Below are positions 18,001-26,923 of a DNA stretch of 64,000 nt, piece after piece (position 1 is the stretch's first letter; each line of letters begins with the position of its first letter). Under the pieces are notes generated by a model. That model did not search any database. It was not told the DNA's origin and was given only the letters and a program-made list of their open reading frames with translations. The translations under genes were made by a program, and so were the position numbers. Source of the stretch: Mucilaginibacter sp. PAMC 26640 (GTDB lineage Bacteria; Bacteroidota; Bacteroidia; Sphingobacteriales; Sphingobacteriaceae). The DNA is taken from the NCBI GenBank assembly GCA_001596135.1, contig CP014773.1:1984001-2048000 (forward strand). Reading direction: 5' to 3'.

Positions 18001-19338
18001 TTAGATCGCATCTGATAATGAGCTGAACGTAAACTCCTTGATCCGCATAGGCGGGATCAGGGCGCTCTGGCCGCTTTCGCCGCTTACGGTACGCTCAGTT
18101 TTACCCAGCGCATCCAGGTTGTTCAGCATAATCACCGGGCTCTCGTTAAAGCGGAAATTTTTTACCGGGAATTTGATCTGTCCGTTCTCAATATAAAAAG
18201 TACCATCGCGGGTAAGGCCGGTATAAAGCAAAGTTTGCGGATCCACCGGGCGGATATACCACAGGCGGGTAACCAGTATGCCTTTTTCGGTTCCTTTGAT
18301 CAGTTCTTCCAGTGTCTGGGTGCCTCCGTCCATAATAATACCGTTGGGATAGGGAACAGGCTTAACACCTTTTTTCTGGGCCCAAAAGCGGGAGTAGTTT
18401 AAATTTTTAACCACGCCTTTTTCTATCCAAGTGATTTTTTGCTGCGGCTGTCCGTCGCCGCTCCAGCTGCTGGTAGGCAGCTCAGGGTTGGCCGGGTCGG
18501 AGTAGATATTGATGCGCTCATCAACCAGTTTTTCGCCCAGCTTGGTTTTGCCGCCGGGTTTGCTCAAAAAGCTGCGGCCTTCATCGGCACTGCGGGCATC
18601 CAGGCTGCCGTACAGTTGCTCCAGCAACACAATACCTGCGGCAGGTTCTAATATTACGGTGTATTTTCCAGGTTCCAATGCTTTGGCATTTGCAGAACCA
18701 CTTGCTTTTTTGGCAGCTATTTTGGTAAAGGCCAGGGTATCCAGCTTGGTTACGTCATTGTAATCCTTCGTAGCATACCCCGATCCCTGGCTATCTGCGG
18801 TACGTAGCGTTACCGAAAAACTGATGTCTGTAGCGGTATTGTACGCGAACAAACCTTTTGAATTCATCATGGCCGAAAACCCGGTGCTGTTTTGCAGGAA
18901 GCCTGCGGCAGTTAGTTTGTTTTCTTTAGCTACATCTAAACTTTGGGCTACCATGGTAGTGCGTTGCGCCGGTGTAACAGCTGCAGTTTCGGGTACAAAG
19001 GTTTTGGAGGCGGGTGCATAAGTTTGCGGCCCCAAAAATGGCATGTATTCGGGGTTCTCCGGGGCCAATTGCGCCAGTTCTTCCGAGCGTTTTACGGCGC
19101 TTTTTATGGCATCATCAGTATATTCGTTCAAGGTAACAATGCCTAATTTTTTGCCAAAGGCAGATGATATGGCCATGCTGCTTGAGCTTAAGGCCCCGGC
19201 TGTAGATACCGAATTGCGGGCGTAACGGATGTTTGCCGAATCGGAACCATTAATGCTTACTTCACACTCATCGGCTTTGGAATAGCTGAGCGCCTTTTTT
19301 AAGATCGCCTTGCATTCATCTTCAGTTAAAATAGCCAT
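18001..19338 (-). CDS. TldD/PmbA family protein (TldE-like subunit)
   Basis: A 445-residue member of the modulator-of-DNA-gyrase/TldD-PmbA metalloprotease superfamily. It lacks an HExxxH motif and matches the length of the non-catalytic PmbA/TldE partner. Conserved-looking segments are FRFNESPVIMLNNLDALG near the C-terminus and a GDGQPQQKI loop. In E. coli TldD/TldE is a heterodimeric peptidase that unwinds and cleaves unfolded peptides. Here the catalytic TldD-like gene lies 3 bp upstream, so both are made from one operon. Unlike its partner it shows no signal sequence, which raises the question of where the complex assembles. Confidence 0.88.
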   Translation of the reverse strand: MAILTEDECKAILKKALSYSKADECEVSINGSDSANIRYARNSVSTAGALSSSSMAISSAFGKKLGIVTLNEYTDDAIKSAVKRSEELAQLAPENPEYMPFLGPQTYAPASKTFVPETAAVTPAQRTTMVAQSLDVAKENKLTAAGFLQNSTGFSAMMNSKGLFAYNTATDISFSVTLRTADSQGSGYATKDYNDVTKLDTLAFTKIAAKKASGSANAKALEPGKYTVILEPAAGIVLLEQLYGSLDARSADEGRSFLSKPGGKTKLGEKLVDERINIYSDPANPELPTSSWSGDGQPQQKITWIEKGVVKNLNYSRFWAQKKGVKPVPYPNGIIMDGGTQTLEELIKGTEKGILVTRLWYIRPVDPQTLLYTGLTRDGTFYIENGQIKFPVKNFRFNESPVIMLNNLDALGKTERTVSGESGQSALIPPMRIKEFTFSSLSDAI

Positions 19339-19341
19339 ATG

Positions 19342-20976
19342 TTATATTTTTCTTGCTGTGTTAATTACGTTAACCCCTTTAAACAGGGCAGTTGATGAAC
19401 CATGAGATACGGCGCTGGATTGCATTGGCTGGCCTTTACCGTCAAAGAACGATCCGCCTAAACGGTAATCGCTCTGATCGCAAACGGCGGCGCAGCTGTT
19501 CCAGAATTCCTGGGTATTGGCCTGGTAGGCCACATCGTTTAGCATGCCTACTATTTTGCCATTCTTGATCTCGTAATAAAGCTGACCGCTAAACTGAAAG
19601 TTATAACGCTGCTGGTCAATCGAAAACGAGCTGTCGCCAACAATATATATACCTTTCTCTACGCCTTTAATCATCTGCTCCACACTCAGTGGGGTTTTAC
19701 CCGGTTGCAGCGAAATGTTCGGCATACGCTGGAACTGCACATCCTGCCAGCTTTGCGAATAGCAGCAGCCCTGTGATTCTTTAAGGCCAATGATATGTGC
19801 CTGGTCGCGGATGGTCTGGTAATTTACCAGGATGCCGTCTTTAATAATATCCCATTGCTTGGTACCAACGCCTTCATCGTCGTAACCTACTGCGCCAAGG
19901 GATCCGGGCTGCAATTTATCGGCTACAATATTTACATTTTTGCTGCCGAAGTTGAATTTTTTGGATTCCCATTTATCGAGCGTAAGGAAGCTGGTACCGG
20001 CAAAGTTAGCCTCGTAACCCAATACACGGTCGAGTTCGGAAGGGTGGCCCACCGATTCGTGAATAGTTAACCACAAGTGACTAGGATCCAGCACCAGATC
20101 ATACTTGCCCGGCTCTACCGATTTGGCCTTTAGTTTTTGTGCCGCCTGCAAAGCCGCCGCCGCTGCATCCTCGTGCATATCGTAGCGGTCGCGGTACAGG
20201 GTGGTAACCCCGTGGATCTTGTCGCTTTCTCGTGGCATCAGGTATTCGTAGCCCATACCGCGTGGTGCGCTTAGTGATTGGCGGGTTTCAAATTTGCCGG
20301 TCTTCTCATCTATTTTAGTAACGCCGAAAGTCGGCCATACGCGGTGGATGTCCTGGTCTATATAACTGCCGTCTGTAGAAGCAAAGTATTTCTGTTCGTT
20401 CACAAAAAACAGCACCGAATTAACGTAGTTGGCGCCGTTTTTAAATGCGGCGTCGTTTACGGAAAGGAGCAGGTCGGTCTTTTCCTTCATCGGCACCTCG
20501 AAAGCATTTTTCTCGATAGGTGATTTCCAGCTTACCTCGCCATAGCCTTTTTGCGGCGCTAACTGCACCGGGTCGCTTTGGATGCGGGCGTTTTCTTTTG
20601 CAATGGCAACAGCCGTTTCGGCGGTGCGGGCAATGCTGTCGGTATCCAGCTTATCGGTAGCGGCAAAGCCCCAGCAGCCATTAGCAATAACGCGGATGCC
20701 CATTCCATAAGATTCGGTATCCACAATATTCTCAATGTTTTTGTCGCGCGTAACCACAAATTGGTTGAGGTAGCGGCCAATCCGGGCATCGGTATAGGTT
20801 GCGCCTTTGGAGCGTGCTGCATTAAGGGCAACATCGGCCATGCGTTTTTTTACGGCTACATCTACACCACGTAATGCGGTGCCTGGCATAACAGGACTGC
20901 CCATGGCGGTCATCCTGCTGAGCATGGAGGCACTGATGCCCATGCCGGTTAGGTAGAGGAAATCTTTTCTTTTCAA
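19342..20976 (-). CDS. TldD/PmbA family metalloprotease (TldD-like subunit)
   Basis: A 544-residue metalloprotease with the zinc motif HESVGHPSE (HExxxH) near residue 307 and the distal CCYSQSW region near residue 420. The N-terminus MKRKDFLYLTGMG, followed by a short hydrophobic stretch, looks like an atypical twin-arginine or Sec signal, unlike cytoplasmic E. coli TldD, so export is possible but unproven. It is first in a two-gene operon with the non-catalytic partner 3 bp downstream. The natural substrate is unknown and no microcin- or toxin-like peptide gene is nearby. Confidence 0.88.
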   Translation of the reverse strand: MKRKDFLYLTGMGISASMLSRMTAMGSPVMPGTALRGVDVAVKKRMADVALNAARSKGATYTDARIGRYLNQFVVTRDKNIENIVDTESYGMGIRVIANGCWGFAATDKLDTDSIARTAETAVAIAKENARIQSDPVQLAPQKGYGEVSWKSPIEKNAFEVPMKEKTDLLLSVNDAAFKNGANYVNSVLFFVNEQKYFASTDGSYIDQDIHRVWPTFGVTKIDEKTGKFETRQSLSAPRGMGYEYLMPRESDKIHGVTTLYRDRYDMHEDAAAAALQAAQKLKAKSVEPGKYDLVLDPSHLWLTIHESVGHPSELDRVLGYEANFAGTSFLTLDKWESKKFNFGSKNVNIVADKLQPGSLGAVGYDDEGVGTKQWDIIKDGILVNYQTIRDQAHIIGLKESQGCCYSQSWQDVQFQRMPNISLQPGKTPLSVEQMIKGVEKGIYIVGDSSFSIDQQRYNFQFSGQLYYEIKNGKIVGMLNDVAYQANTQEFWNSCAAVCDQSDYRLGGSFFDGKGQPMQSSAVSHGSSTALFKGVNVINTARKI

Positions 20977-21156
20977 AGCGGTGCTATTATTTGCCTAATA
21001 TAATGATAGTCGATGTGTTTTTTATGAGAAAAGCAGTTATTTATAGAAATTATTGCCAATTGCATAGGTCTGCTTCATAGGCAACATCGGCTATCACTGC
21101 AACCAATGGTTGTAGTCTTTCAGCACCATTTCGCAGCTTTAAAACTCTAAATTTCT

Positions 21157-21780
21157 CTACCGGGTCTTTACCACATATGTTTTGGCCAGTCCATCGTGCC
21201 ATCCCTGGCGTTGATCATCCCAAAAAATACAAAGAAAGCCTATACCAAGGATCATTGTCGATAACACTTTACCTAAATTACGGGATAAGGCTTTGCCGAA
21301 GTTGATTCGCCGGCCGTTTTCATCTACAACAGCAAGACCGCATATTTTTTTACCGAAACCACCCCGTATCCGTGTCGCTTCGAGTACCGAATGGTAAAGA
21401 ATCATGAGTGAAATTCCGAATAAATTATACAAGCTATCGTCACTGTCTTCAGTTTCTGTATAATAAGTGTGACCAAGTAAGGCAGCAATCGAAAAGAAAA
21501 TCGCCGCCAGAATAATGCCCGTTACAAGAATGAAAATATAATCAAGCGCATACGCTAACAATCGCCACCAAAAATTAGCCAGGACGGCCCGATTAGGAAT
21601 AAAAATGCCGAGCTTTTTAAAATAGACGTTAAACTCCGGCAAATCGCCTGCTTCCTGCCAATCGTTGGCAAGCGGGGAGAGTACCATAGTGTGCACCTCT
21701 ACACCCTGGTCCATTAATTCATAAAGCGTGAAAGGCCCGGTTTCTTCCCCGTTTTGGAGAATCAAATAACTGTTGATCAT
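21157..21780 (-). CDS. GYF_2-RDD family membrane protein
   Basis: A 207-residue paralogue of the adjacent gene and of the protein at 13045. Residues 1-55 are a GYF_2-like module (YLILQNGEETGPFTLYEL, then WQEAGDLPEF). Residues 65-205 are an RDD domain with an early Arg in FWWRLLAYALDY, a GGFGKKICGLAVVD segment and hydrophobic helices. The function is unknown, perhaps transport or stress-linked. It is separated by 39 bp from the upstream copy, so the two are probably co-transcribed and arose by tandem duplication. Confidence 0.82.
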   Translation of the reverse strand: MINSYLILQNGEETGPFTLYELMDQGVEVHTMVLSPLANDWQEAGDLPEFNVYFKKLGIFIPNRAVLANFWWRLLAYALDYIFILVTGIILAAIFFSIAALLGHTYYTETEDSDDSLYNLFGISLMILYHSVLEATRIRGGFGKKICGLAVVDENGRRINFGKALSRNLGKVLSTMILGIGFLCIFWDDQRQGWHDGLAKTYVVKTR

Positions 21781-21819
21781 TCTAACGGAAAGATAGTTAT
21801 AAATCTAATCCGTCGTTTA

Positions 21820-22446
21820 CTAATCCTGTTTAATTACATAAGTTTTAGCCAGCATATCCTGCCAGGCCTGGCGGCGGTCGTTCCACAGGATATTTAAGAA
21901 ACCAATGCCGAATGCCGCGAAAGATACCCATTTGGCAAAATTCCTGATCAATGCCCGCCCAACGCTCAGCCGGCGGCCATCAGCATCAACAACTGCCAAT
22001 TTACAGAGCTTTTTACCGATGCTGCCGCGCATAGGCGTACTTTCGCAAAGGGTATGGTAAAGTGAATAAATAATGAAGTAGAAGAAGGTAAACTGCATTA
22101 ATACCATCACATCTGCATCGCTAGGCGCTGCCTTTTGGGTAACGGCCTGTATACGCAAAATATACCCTGATGCTATTACGCCCATCAATACCGACAGGAA
22201 AACATAATCGATCAAATAAGCCAGTAACCTCCGCCCAAAACTGGCAAGGTTATCTTCGGTAGGGAAGTGGTAGCCCGCCCTTTGAAAATATTCAAAAAAC
22301 TCCGGCAAGTCAGATGCGTCCTGCCAGGTGTCCGTCCCCGGCGCTAATATTTGAGCGTGGATCTCCAGATCCATTTTCATTAATTCCTGTGTAGTGTATG
22401 GCCCGGTCTTCTCGCCGTTAGCCAATAAATAGTACTCATTAAACAT
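21820..22446 (-). CDS. GYF_2-RDD family membrane protein
   Basis: A 208-residue protein with the same layout as its neighbour: GYF_2-like N-terminus (YYLLANGEKTGPYTTQEL, WQDASDLPEFFEYF) and RDD domain (GRRLLAYLIDYVF, RGSIGKKLCKLAVVD, then RNFAKWVSFAAFG). Three hydrophobic segments suggest an inner-membrane protein with the GYF part in the cytoplasm. It is the first gene of the pair. A high shared pattern but many substitutions indicate an old duplication. The partner peptide of the GYF_2 domain is not known. Confidence 0.82.
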   Translation of the reverse strand: MFNEYYLLANGEKTGPYTTQELMKMDLEIHAQILAPGTDTWQDASDLPEFFEYFQRAGYHFPTEDNLASFGRRLLAYLIDYVFLSVLMGVIASGYILRIQAVTQKAAPSDADVMVLMQFTFFYFIIYSLYHTLCESTPMRGSIGKKLCKLAVVDADGRRLSVGRALIRNFAKWVSFAAFGIGFLNILWNDRRQAWQDMLAKTYVIKQD

Positions 22447-22485
22447 CAGCCGAAATATAGTAATTAAATGTGCGGATGTGCAAAG

Positions 22486-22647
22486 ATGCGGTTTTACGAA
22501 TTAGGATTGCTTGTAATTTTAACTATTCCGGCCCGGTTGATTGCGTGGGGTATTAAAGAACTGAGTTACCAGGTAGCCAACTACCTGCAAAATTTAGGAA
22601 GCCGATTGTTATCGGGACAAAACTATTGGCCTGAAGGCTACGTATGA
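22486..22647 (+). CDS. possible small membrane protein, 53 residues
   Basis: An open frame of 53 codons beginning MRFYELGLLVILTIPARL, with a hydrophobic segment at residues 6-17 and a tyrosine/tryptophan-rich end (NYWPEGYV). It occupies the gap between divergent genes and has no strong ribosome-binding site. It may be a true small protein or the fragment of a lost gene. No family is recognised. Confidence 0.3.
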   Translation: MRFYELGLLVILTIPARLIAWGIKELSYQVANYLQNLGSRLLSGQNYWPEGYV

Positions 22648-22705
22648 AGTACTAGGGGCACCATATAAATTGCACTTCAAAATTATTGACAGACCACGTG
22701 CCATT

Positions 22706-22735
22706 TTGAAACAATTTTAACGTTATATATCTTTA
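22706..22735 (+). promoter_or_regulatory. promoter of the polyketide synthase unit
   Basis: TTG at 22706-22708 and TATCTTTA at 22728-22735 (one mismatch to TAnnTTTG) are separated by 19 bp, as expected for the Bacteroidota primary sigma factor. The start codon lies 34 bp downstream. Confidence 0.55.
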
Positions 22736-22769
22736 GTAAACAAATACATATTTATCCGCTCTTTCACAT

Positions 22770-23822
22770 ATGCCATCAATAGCTTCAGTTTCCGGCGTTA
22801 GCCTGCCTTACAAAATAAAACAACAGGATGTAAAGGCACAGGCCAGGGCCTTATTTGTAGAACATTTCCCGCAGGTTGACCGCCTGATGCCTGCCTTCGA
22901 TAACACAGAGATCGTTACCCGCAATTTTTGCAAACCCATTAGTTATTACGCCGAACCCAACACGTTTGAAGAACGTAACGACGATTATATTGCCAATGCC
23001 CTGCAATATTCCGTACAGGCAGTTGAACAGGCGGTAGCCAAAGCTGGTATAAACAAAGATGATATTACCGATATCATCTTCGTATCAACCACCGGACTAG
23101 CCACGCCCAGTATAGATGCGCTGATCATTAATAAAATGCGTTTAAACCCGCATATCAACCGGATCCCCGTTTGGGGTTTGGGTTGTGGTGGCGGCGTTTC
23201 GGGTATGGCGAAGGCTAATACCTTAGCAAAAGCTAACCCGGATGCGGTGGTGCTTTTAGTTGCCGTGGAACTTTGTTCTTTAACGCTTATTAAAAACGAT
23301 TACAGTAAAAGTAATTTTATTGGCAGCAGCCTTTTTAGCGATGGTATTGTTGCCGCAATTGTAAAGGGCGATAATTACGGCAAAGGCAAGATCACCTGCA
23401 TTGCAAACAGCAGTAAATTATATTATGATTCATTAGAGGTAATGGGCTGGGATTTTAAGGATACCGGTTTTAAAGTGTTATTCTCTAAAGATATCCCTAC
23501 GTTCATCCACGAAAATATACGTGCTGATATTGATGCATTTTTGGCCAAGCAGGGGCTGGAGCTTAAGGATATCAAAAACTTTGTGTTTCATCCCGGCGGT
23601 AAAAAGGTATTGGATGCCTACACGGATGCACTGGCAGTACAGGGTGATTTTCTGAAAAACACCCGACAGGTAATGAATGAGAACGGCAATATGAGCAGCG
23701 CAACGGTACTTTATGTACTGGAGAAATTCATGACCGAAGGCTATGATGAAGGTTACGGATTGATGTTGGCCATGGGCCCCGGTTTTAGCAGCGAGATGGT
23801 TTTATTGGATATGAAAAAATAG
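22770..23822 (+). CDS. type III polyketide synthase
   Basis: A 350-residue homodimeric chalcone/stilbene-synthase-like enzyme. The catalytic triad is visible: Cys139 in GLGCGGGVSG, His274 in FVFHPGGKK and Asn307 in ENGNMSSATV. GPGFSSEM near the C-terminus is the family end motif. Such enzymes condense a fatty acyl-CoA starter with malonyl units into alkylpyrones or alkylresorcinols. The next gene, 6 bp downstream, encodes an ICMT-like methyltransferase, the same arrangement as Bacillus subtilis bpsA-bpsB, where the products are alkylpyrone methyl ethers. The product here is inferred by that analogy. A promoter candidate ends at 22735. Confidence 0.9.
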   Translation: MPSIASVSGVSLPYKIKQQDVKAQARALFVEHFPQVDRLMPAFDNTEIVTRNFCKPISYYAEPNTFEERNDDYIANALQYSVQAVEQAVAKAGINKDDITDIIFVSTTGLATPSIDALIINKMRLNPHINRIPVWGLGCGGGVSGMAKANTLAKANPDAVVLLVAVELCSLTLIKNDYSKSNFIGSSLFSDGIVAAIVKGDNYGKGKITCIANSSKLYYDSLEVMGWDFKDTGFKVLFSKDIPTFIHENIRADIDAFLAKQGLELKDIKNFVFHPGGKKVLDAYTDALAVQGDFLKNTRQVMNENGNMSSATVLYVLEKFMTEGYDEGYGLMLAMGPGFSSEMVLLDMKK

Positions 23823-23828
23823 GTAATT

Positions 23829-24317
23829 ATGTATTTTATCATCTTTATTTTATTTGTGATTTTTCAGCGCTTGCTGGAGCTGGCGGTTGCCAAGCGTAAC
23901 GAAGCCTGGGCACGCAGCCAGGGGGCTATTGAATATGGCCAGTCGCACTATCCGTTTATTGTGGCGTTGCACACGTTTTTTATCATCAGTATGATAGCCG
24001 AGTACTGGTTTAAACCGGGTGATTTCAGCATGATCCTGCTCATTATATTTTTACTGCTCATCTCTTTTAAGATCTGGGCGATCTCGTCTTTAGGCAAATA
24101 CTGGAACACCAAGATCCTGCGCATCCCAAATTCGGCTTTTGTAAAAAAAGGGCCTTATAAGTTGTTTAAGCATCCTAACTACTTTATCGTCATCTGCGAG
24201 ATCATCGTGATACCAATGGTGTTTAACCTTTATATTACCGCTATTGTATTCACGCTGTTAAATGCGGCTATGCTAATGGTGAGAATCAACGAAGAGGAAC
24301 GGGTTTGGGCAAGTTGA
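23829..24317 (+). CDS. isoprenylcysteine carboxyl methyltransferase-like membrane protein
   Basis: A 162-residue membrane protein with four hydrophobic segments and the ICMT/phospholipid-methyltransferase signature near the C-terminus: GPYKLFKHPNYFIV followed by RINEEERVW. It resembles B. subtilis YpbQ/BpsB, which O-methylates alkylpyrones made by the adjacent type III polyketide synthase. The 6-bp spacing to that gene supports one operon and a tailoring role. Substrate is inferred from the neighbourhood, since the family also methylates lipids and prenyl-cysteines. Confidence 0.85.
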   Translation: MYFIIFILFVIFQRLLELAVAKRNEAWARSQGAIEYGQSHYPFIVALHTFFIISMIAEYWFKPGDFSMILLIIFLLLISFKIWAISSLGKYWNTKILRIPNSAFVKKGPYKLFKHPNYFIVICEIIVIPMVFNLYITAIVFTLLNAAMLMVRINEEERVWAS

Positions 24318-24559
24318 TCTTGCAGGTTGGTGAGTTACTGGGATAATTAAGGCTGGAAAGCTTTTTTTTAATTTTGTTGCGGCATAAGTAATTGGGGCTC
24401 GCGTCCATGAGCAAACCATCCATTCAGGCGTAAATTCAATATGTTCTTCTATCATATTTGGCAAAGCGCCAGCATCCATAGCTTATTAAAGTTTCCCTAT
24501 GGCAGGCTAGGAATTTAAAGTGATAGACTTAAAGGAAATTAGTTTTGCGGATGGCGCTT

Positions 24560-24591
24560 TTGCGGGAAATAACTTTGTGATATTATCTTTG
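24560..24591 (+). promoter_or_regulatory. promoter of pentapeptide gene
   Basis: TTG at 24560-24562 and TATCTTTG at 24584-24591, a perfect TAnnTTTG, with 21 bp between. The ATG follows 5 bp after the -7 box, so the transcript would be leaderless or nearly so. Confidence 0.6.
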
Positions 24592-24596
24592 CTCCC

Positions 24597-25163
24597 ATGC
24601 TATCCCAAAACGAAGACCAAACCTTCACCAAGATCTCTGCCGGTCAGATTAAAGGCAATCAAACTTTCGAAAATTGTAAATTTCTAAACTGTGATTTTAG
24701 TAACTCCTATTTTGACGGGGCTGTTTTCATCGACTGTGTATTTGAGGATTGCAACCTGTTACTAGTAAGTGTGGGTAACACCGGTTTACAATCAGTGGTG
24801 TTTAAACGCTGTAAACTTAGCGGTGTTAATTTCAGCAAAAGCCGCGACTTTTTATTCGAGGTGAATTTTGAAGGATGTATTTTGGATAACGCTATCTTTT
24901 TTAAAAAGAAGAATAAGAAAGCAACCTTTACCGATTGCTCCATGATGGAAACTGACCTGACTGAGGCAGACCTTACCGATGCGAAATTGATCAACTGCAA
25001 CCTAAACCGGGCGTTTTTCAGCCGCACCATTTTAAAAGGTGCCGACTTGCGTTCCAGCTATAATTTTGCTATCGACCCGGAGGATAACCAAATCAAAAAA
25101 GCACGATTCTCGCTGCATGGCTTGCCGGGGTTATTGGGTAAGTATGAAATAAAGGTGGAGTAA
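24597..25163 (+). CDS. pentapeptide repeat protein
   Basis: A 188-residue right-handed quadrilateral beta-helix made of A(D/N)LXX-type pentapeptides, for example CKFLNCDFSNSYFDGAVF near residue 27 and TDLTEADLTDAKLINCNL near 120. A break at residues 78-105 (KSRDFLFEV, KKKNKKATF) resembles a loop. The end segment IDPEDNQIKKARFSL with GLPGLLGKYEI is shared with Qnr/McbG-like DNA-mimic proteins that protect gyrase. Whether this one confers quinolone tolerance is unknown. It is cytoplasmic and transcribed alone from a near-leaderless promoter. Confidence 0.88.
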   Translation: MLSQNEDQTFTKISAGQIKGNQTFENCKFLNCDFSNSYFDGAVFIDCVFEDCNLLLVSVGNTGLQSVVFKRCKLSGVNFSKSRDFLFEVNFEGCILDNAIFFKKKNKKATFTDCSMMETDLTEADLTDAKLINCNLNRAFFSRTILKGADLRSSYNFAIDPEDNQIKKARFSLHGLPGLLGKYEIKVE

Positions 25164-25212
25164 TATGCACTTGTTTCCCGTATAAGTTTTGCCTAAGTTT
25201 AGTCACCCGTTT

Positions 25213-25935
25213 ATGAAAAAGCTGCTCACCATAATGCTTATACTGTTTTATGCCACTATTGTATGTGCGCAGCGGGATACCATTAACTATGCGGCCTTCA
25301 ATAGTTTTAATAACGAAGTACTTAAAGGTCATGTATCCAAAAAGGAAGCTCAGCGGGTTATTGATGTATTTATTGGGCAAGTAACCAGGCAGTACAAGCT
25401 GAGGGCAGCTACACCTATTCAGCATCAACGATGGGTGTTCCCGCTAAAAGGGTATAATTACCGGGCAACAGGTGGCAGTAACGGCGATGGGTATAATGAT
25501 AAAGGTTTTAGATATATCGACGGCAACAAGCATGGCGCGCACCCTGCCCATGATATTTTTATTATTGATAAAAATCAGGACTGCCTGGATGACCATACCC
25601 TACAGCCCGTTGATGTGCAGGCTGTTCGTGCGGGCATTGTCATCGCGTGTACCAACGAATGGGACGAAACCGGTAACATGCGGGGCGGCCGCTATGTCTG
25701 GATCTGGCATCCCGAGGGTTTCTTTTCTTACTATGCCCATAACCGCACTATATTTGTAAAACCCGGCGACTATGTACAGCAGAGCCAAAAAATAGCTGAA
25801 GTGGGCCGCACCGGCTTTAATGCTTTCAAAAAGCGCTCACCAACGCACCTGCATTTTTCCACCTTTAAATTGGTGGATAACATTCCCGTGCCCTTCAATA
25901 GTTTTGATCAATTAAAAAAAGCAGTAGATAAATGA
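25213..25935 (+). CDS. M23 family metallopeptidase
   Basis: A 240-residue exported endopeptidase of the lysostaphin/LytM type that cuts peptidoglycan cross-links. The ATG at 25213 is chosen over a TTG at 25189 because it begins the signal peptide (ending VCAQ near residue 20). The zinc ligands are in HPAHDIFI (HxxxD) near residue 114 and in the THLHFS (HxH) motif near residue 207. The last 4 bp overlap the start of a DUF4846 gene, so the two are translationally coupled and probably act on the same wall substrate. Confidence 0.9.
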   Translation: MKKLLTIMLILFYATIVCAQRDTINYAAFNSFNNEVLKGHVSKKEAQRVIDVFIGQVTRQYKLRAATPIQHQRWVFPLKGYNYRATGGSNGDGYNDKGFRYIDGNKHGAHPAHDIFIIDKNQDCLDDHTLQPVDVQAVRAGIVIACTNEWDETGNMRGGRYVWIWHPEGFFSYYAHNRTIFVKPGDYVQQSQKIAEVGRTGFNAFKKRSPTHLHFSTFKLVDNIPVPFNSFDQLKKAVDK

Positions 25936-26690
25936 AACGGATAATCGCCCTTGCAATTTTGTTAACTTGTGCTGCTTTTACGCCGGCAGATACCGTTTCT
26001 GCCCGTTTCAAGGCACCGTCGGGTTATCAGCGGGAAAGGGTTGCGCCGGGGAGCTTTGGCGCTTTCCTGCGAAGCCTGCCACTTAAACCAACTGGTACAC
26101 CTACCAGAACTTATACCGGCGCTATTGCACGTACTAACCCTTACACCGCAGGCGTGGTAGATATGAGTATCGGCACACAAGATCTGCAGCAATGTGCAGA
26201 TGCGGTGATGCGCCTGCGCGGCGAATACCTTTTTGCTAAACACGATTACAACGCCATCAGCTTTAATTTTACCAGCGGCTTTAAATGCGATTTTGTACAT
26301 TATGCGGATGGTTATCGATACAGCAATAATAAATGGGTGCGCAAAGCTAAAAACGACTACAGCTACGCCTCTTTTAAACGTTACATGTCGCTGGTGTTCA
26401 GTTATGCCGGTACATTATCGCTCGAAAAAGAGTTAAAGCCGTTAACTAACAGTTCCGATCTTAAAACCGGTGATGTATTTATCCATGGTGGTTCGCCGGG
26501 GCACTGTTTCATCATTCTGGATGTTGCCGAGAATGCCTCACATCAAAAAAGATTTCTGCTGGCCCAAAGCTTTATGCCCGCCCAAAATATACAGGTTCTT
26601 CAAAATGGTTCGCCCTGGTTTAGTTTAACAGAAGCGGCGGAGATTCCATACGGGGAACTAGTGACTGCTAATTACCTCAAACGATTTTAA
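25932..26690 (+). CDS. DUF4846 domain-containing protein
   Basis: A 252-residue exported protein with a signal peptide (MKRIIALAILLTCAAFTPA). It matches DUF4846 by the order RFKAPSGYQRERVAPGSF, FLRSLPLKPTG, YFAK-type NFTSGFKCDF and GDVFIHGGSPGHCFIILDVA. The last segment resembles the Gly-Asp-Val-plus-Gly-His core of NlpC/P60 and amidase folds, and a conserved-looking Cys (FKCDF) lies before it. A permuted papain-like cell-wall enzyme is therefore possible, but this is inference. The 4-bp overlap with the M23 peptidase gene supports a wall-related role. Confidence 0.82.
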   Translation: MKRIIALAILLTCAAFTPADTVSARFKAPSGYQRERVAPGSFGAFLRSLPLKPTGTPTRTYTGAIARTNPYTAGVVDMSIGTQDLQQCADAVMRLRGEYLFAKHDYNAISFNFTSGFKCDFVHYADGYRYSNNKWVRKAKNDYSYASFKRYMSLVFSYAGTLSLEKELKPLTNSSDLKTGDVFIHGGSPGHCFIILDVAENASHQKRFLLAQSFMPAQNIQVLQNGSPWFSLTEAAEIPYGELVTANYLKRF

Positions 26691-26923
26691 ATTTGTCGAT
26701 AATTTAATAGCTGAGCTGATTGTATAACCTGTAATAGGTAAAACTTTCTTTTTTTATAATAGCGTGATAAAAGCCTGCGGTATGGTTTGCCCTGGGATTT
26801 TCTTTTTGGGGACAGATCCGGTATTACAACCGGAGCTTTATTTGAGTTAATAGCAATTATAGTTGTTGCGTATTAAACCTTGTCTGCGTAAACCTATCTA
26901 CATAAGTATATATAACAGAAACC

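Noticed and set aside
24273..24479. 68-residue minus-strand frame
   Set aside because: It overlaps the methyltransferase end and has no recognisable pattern.
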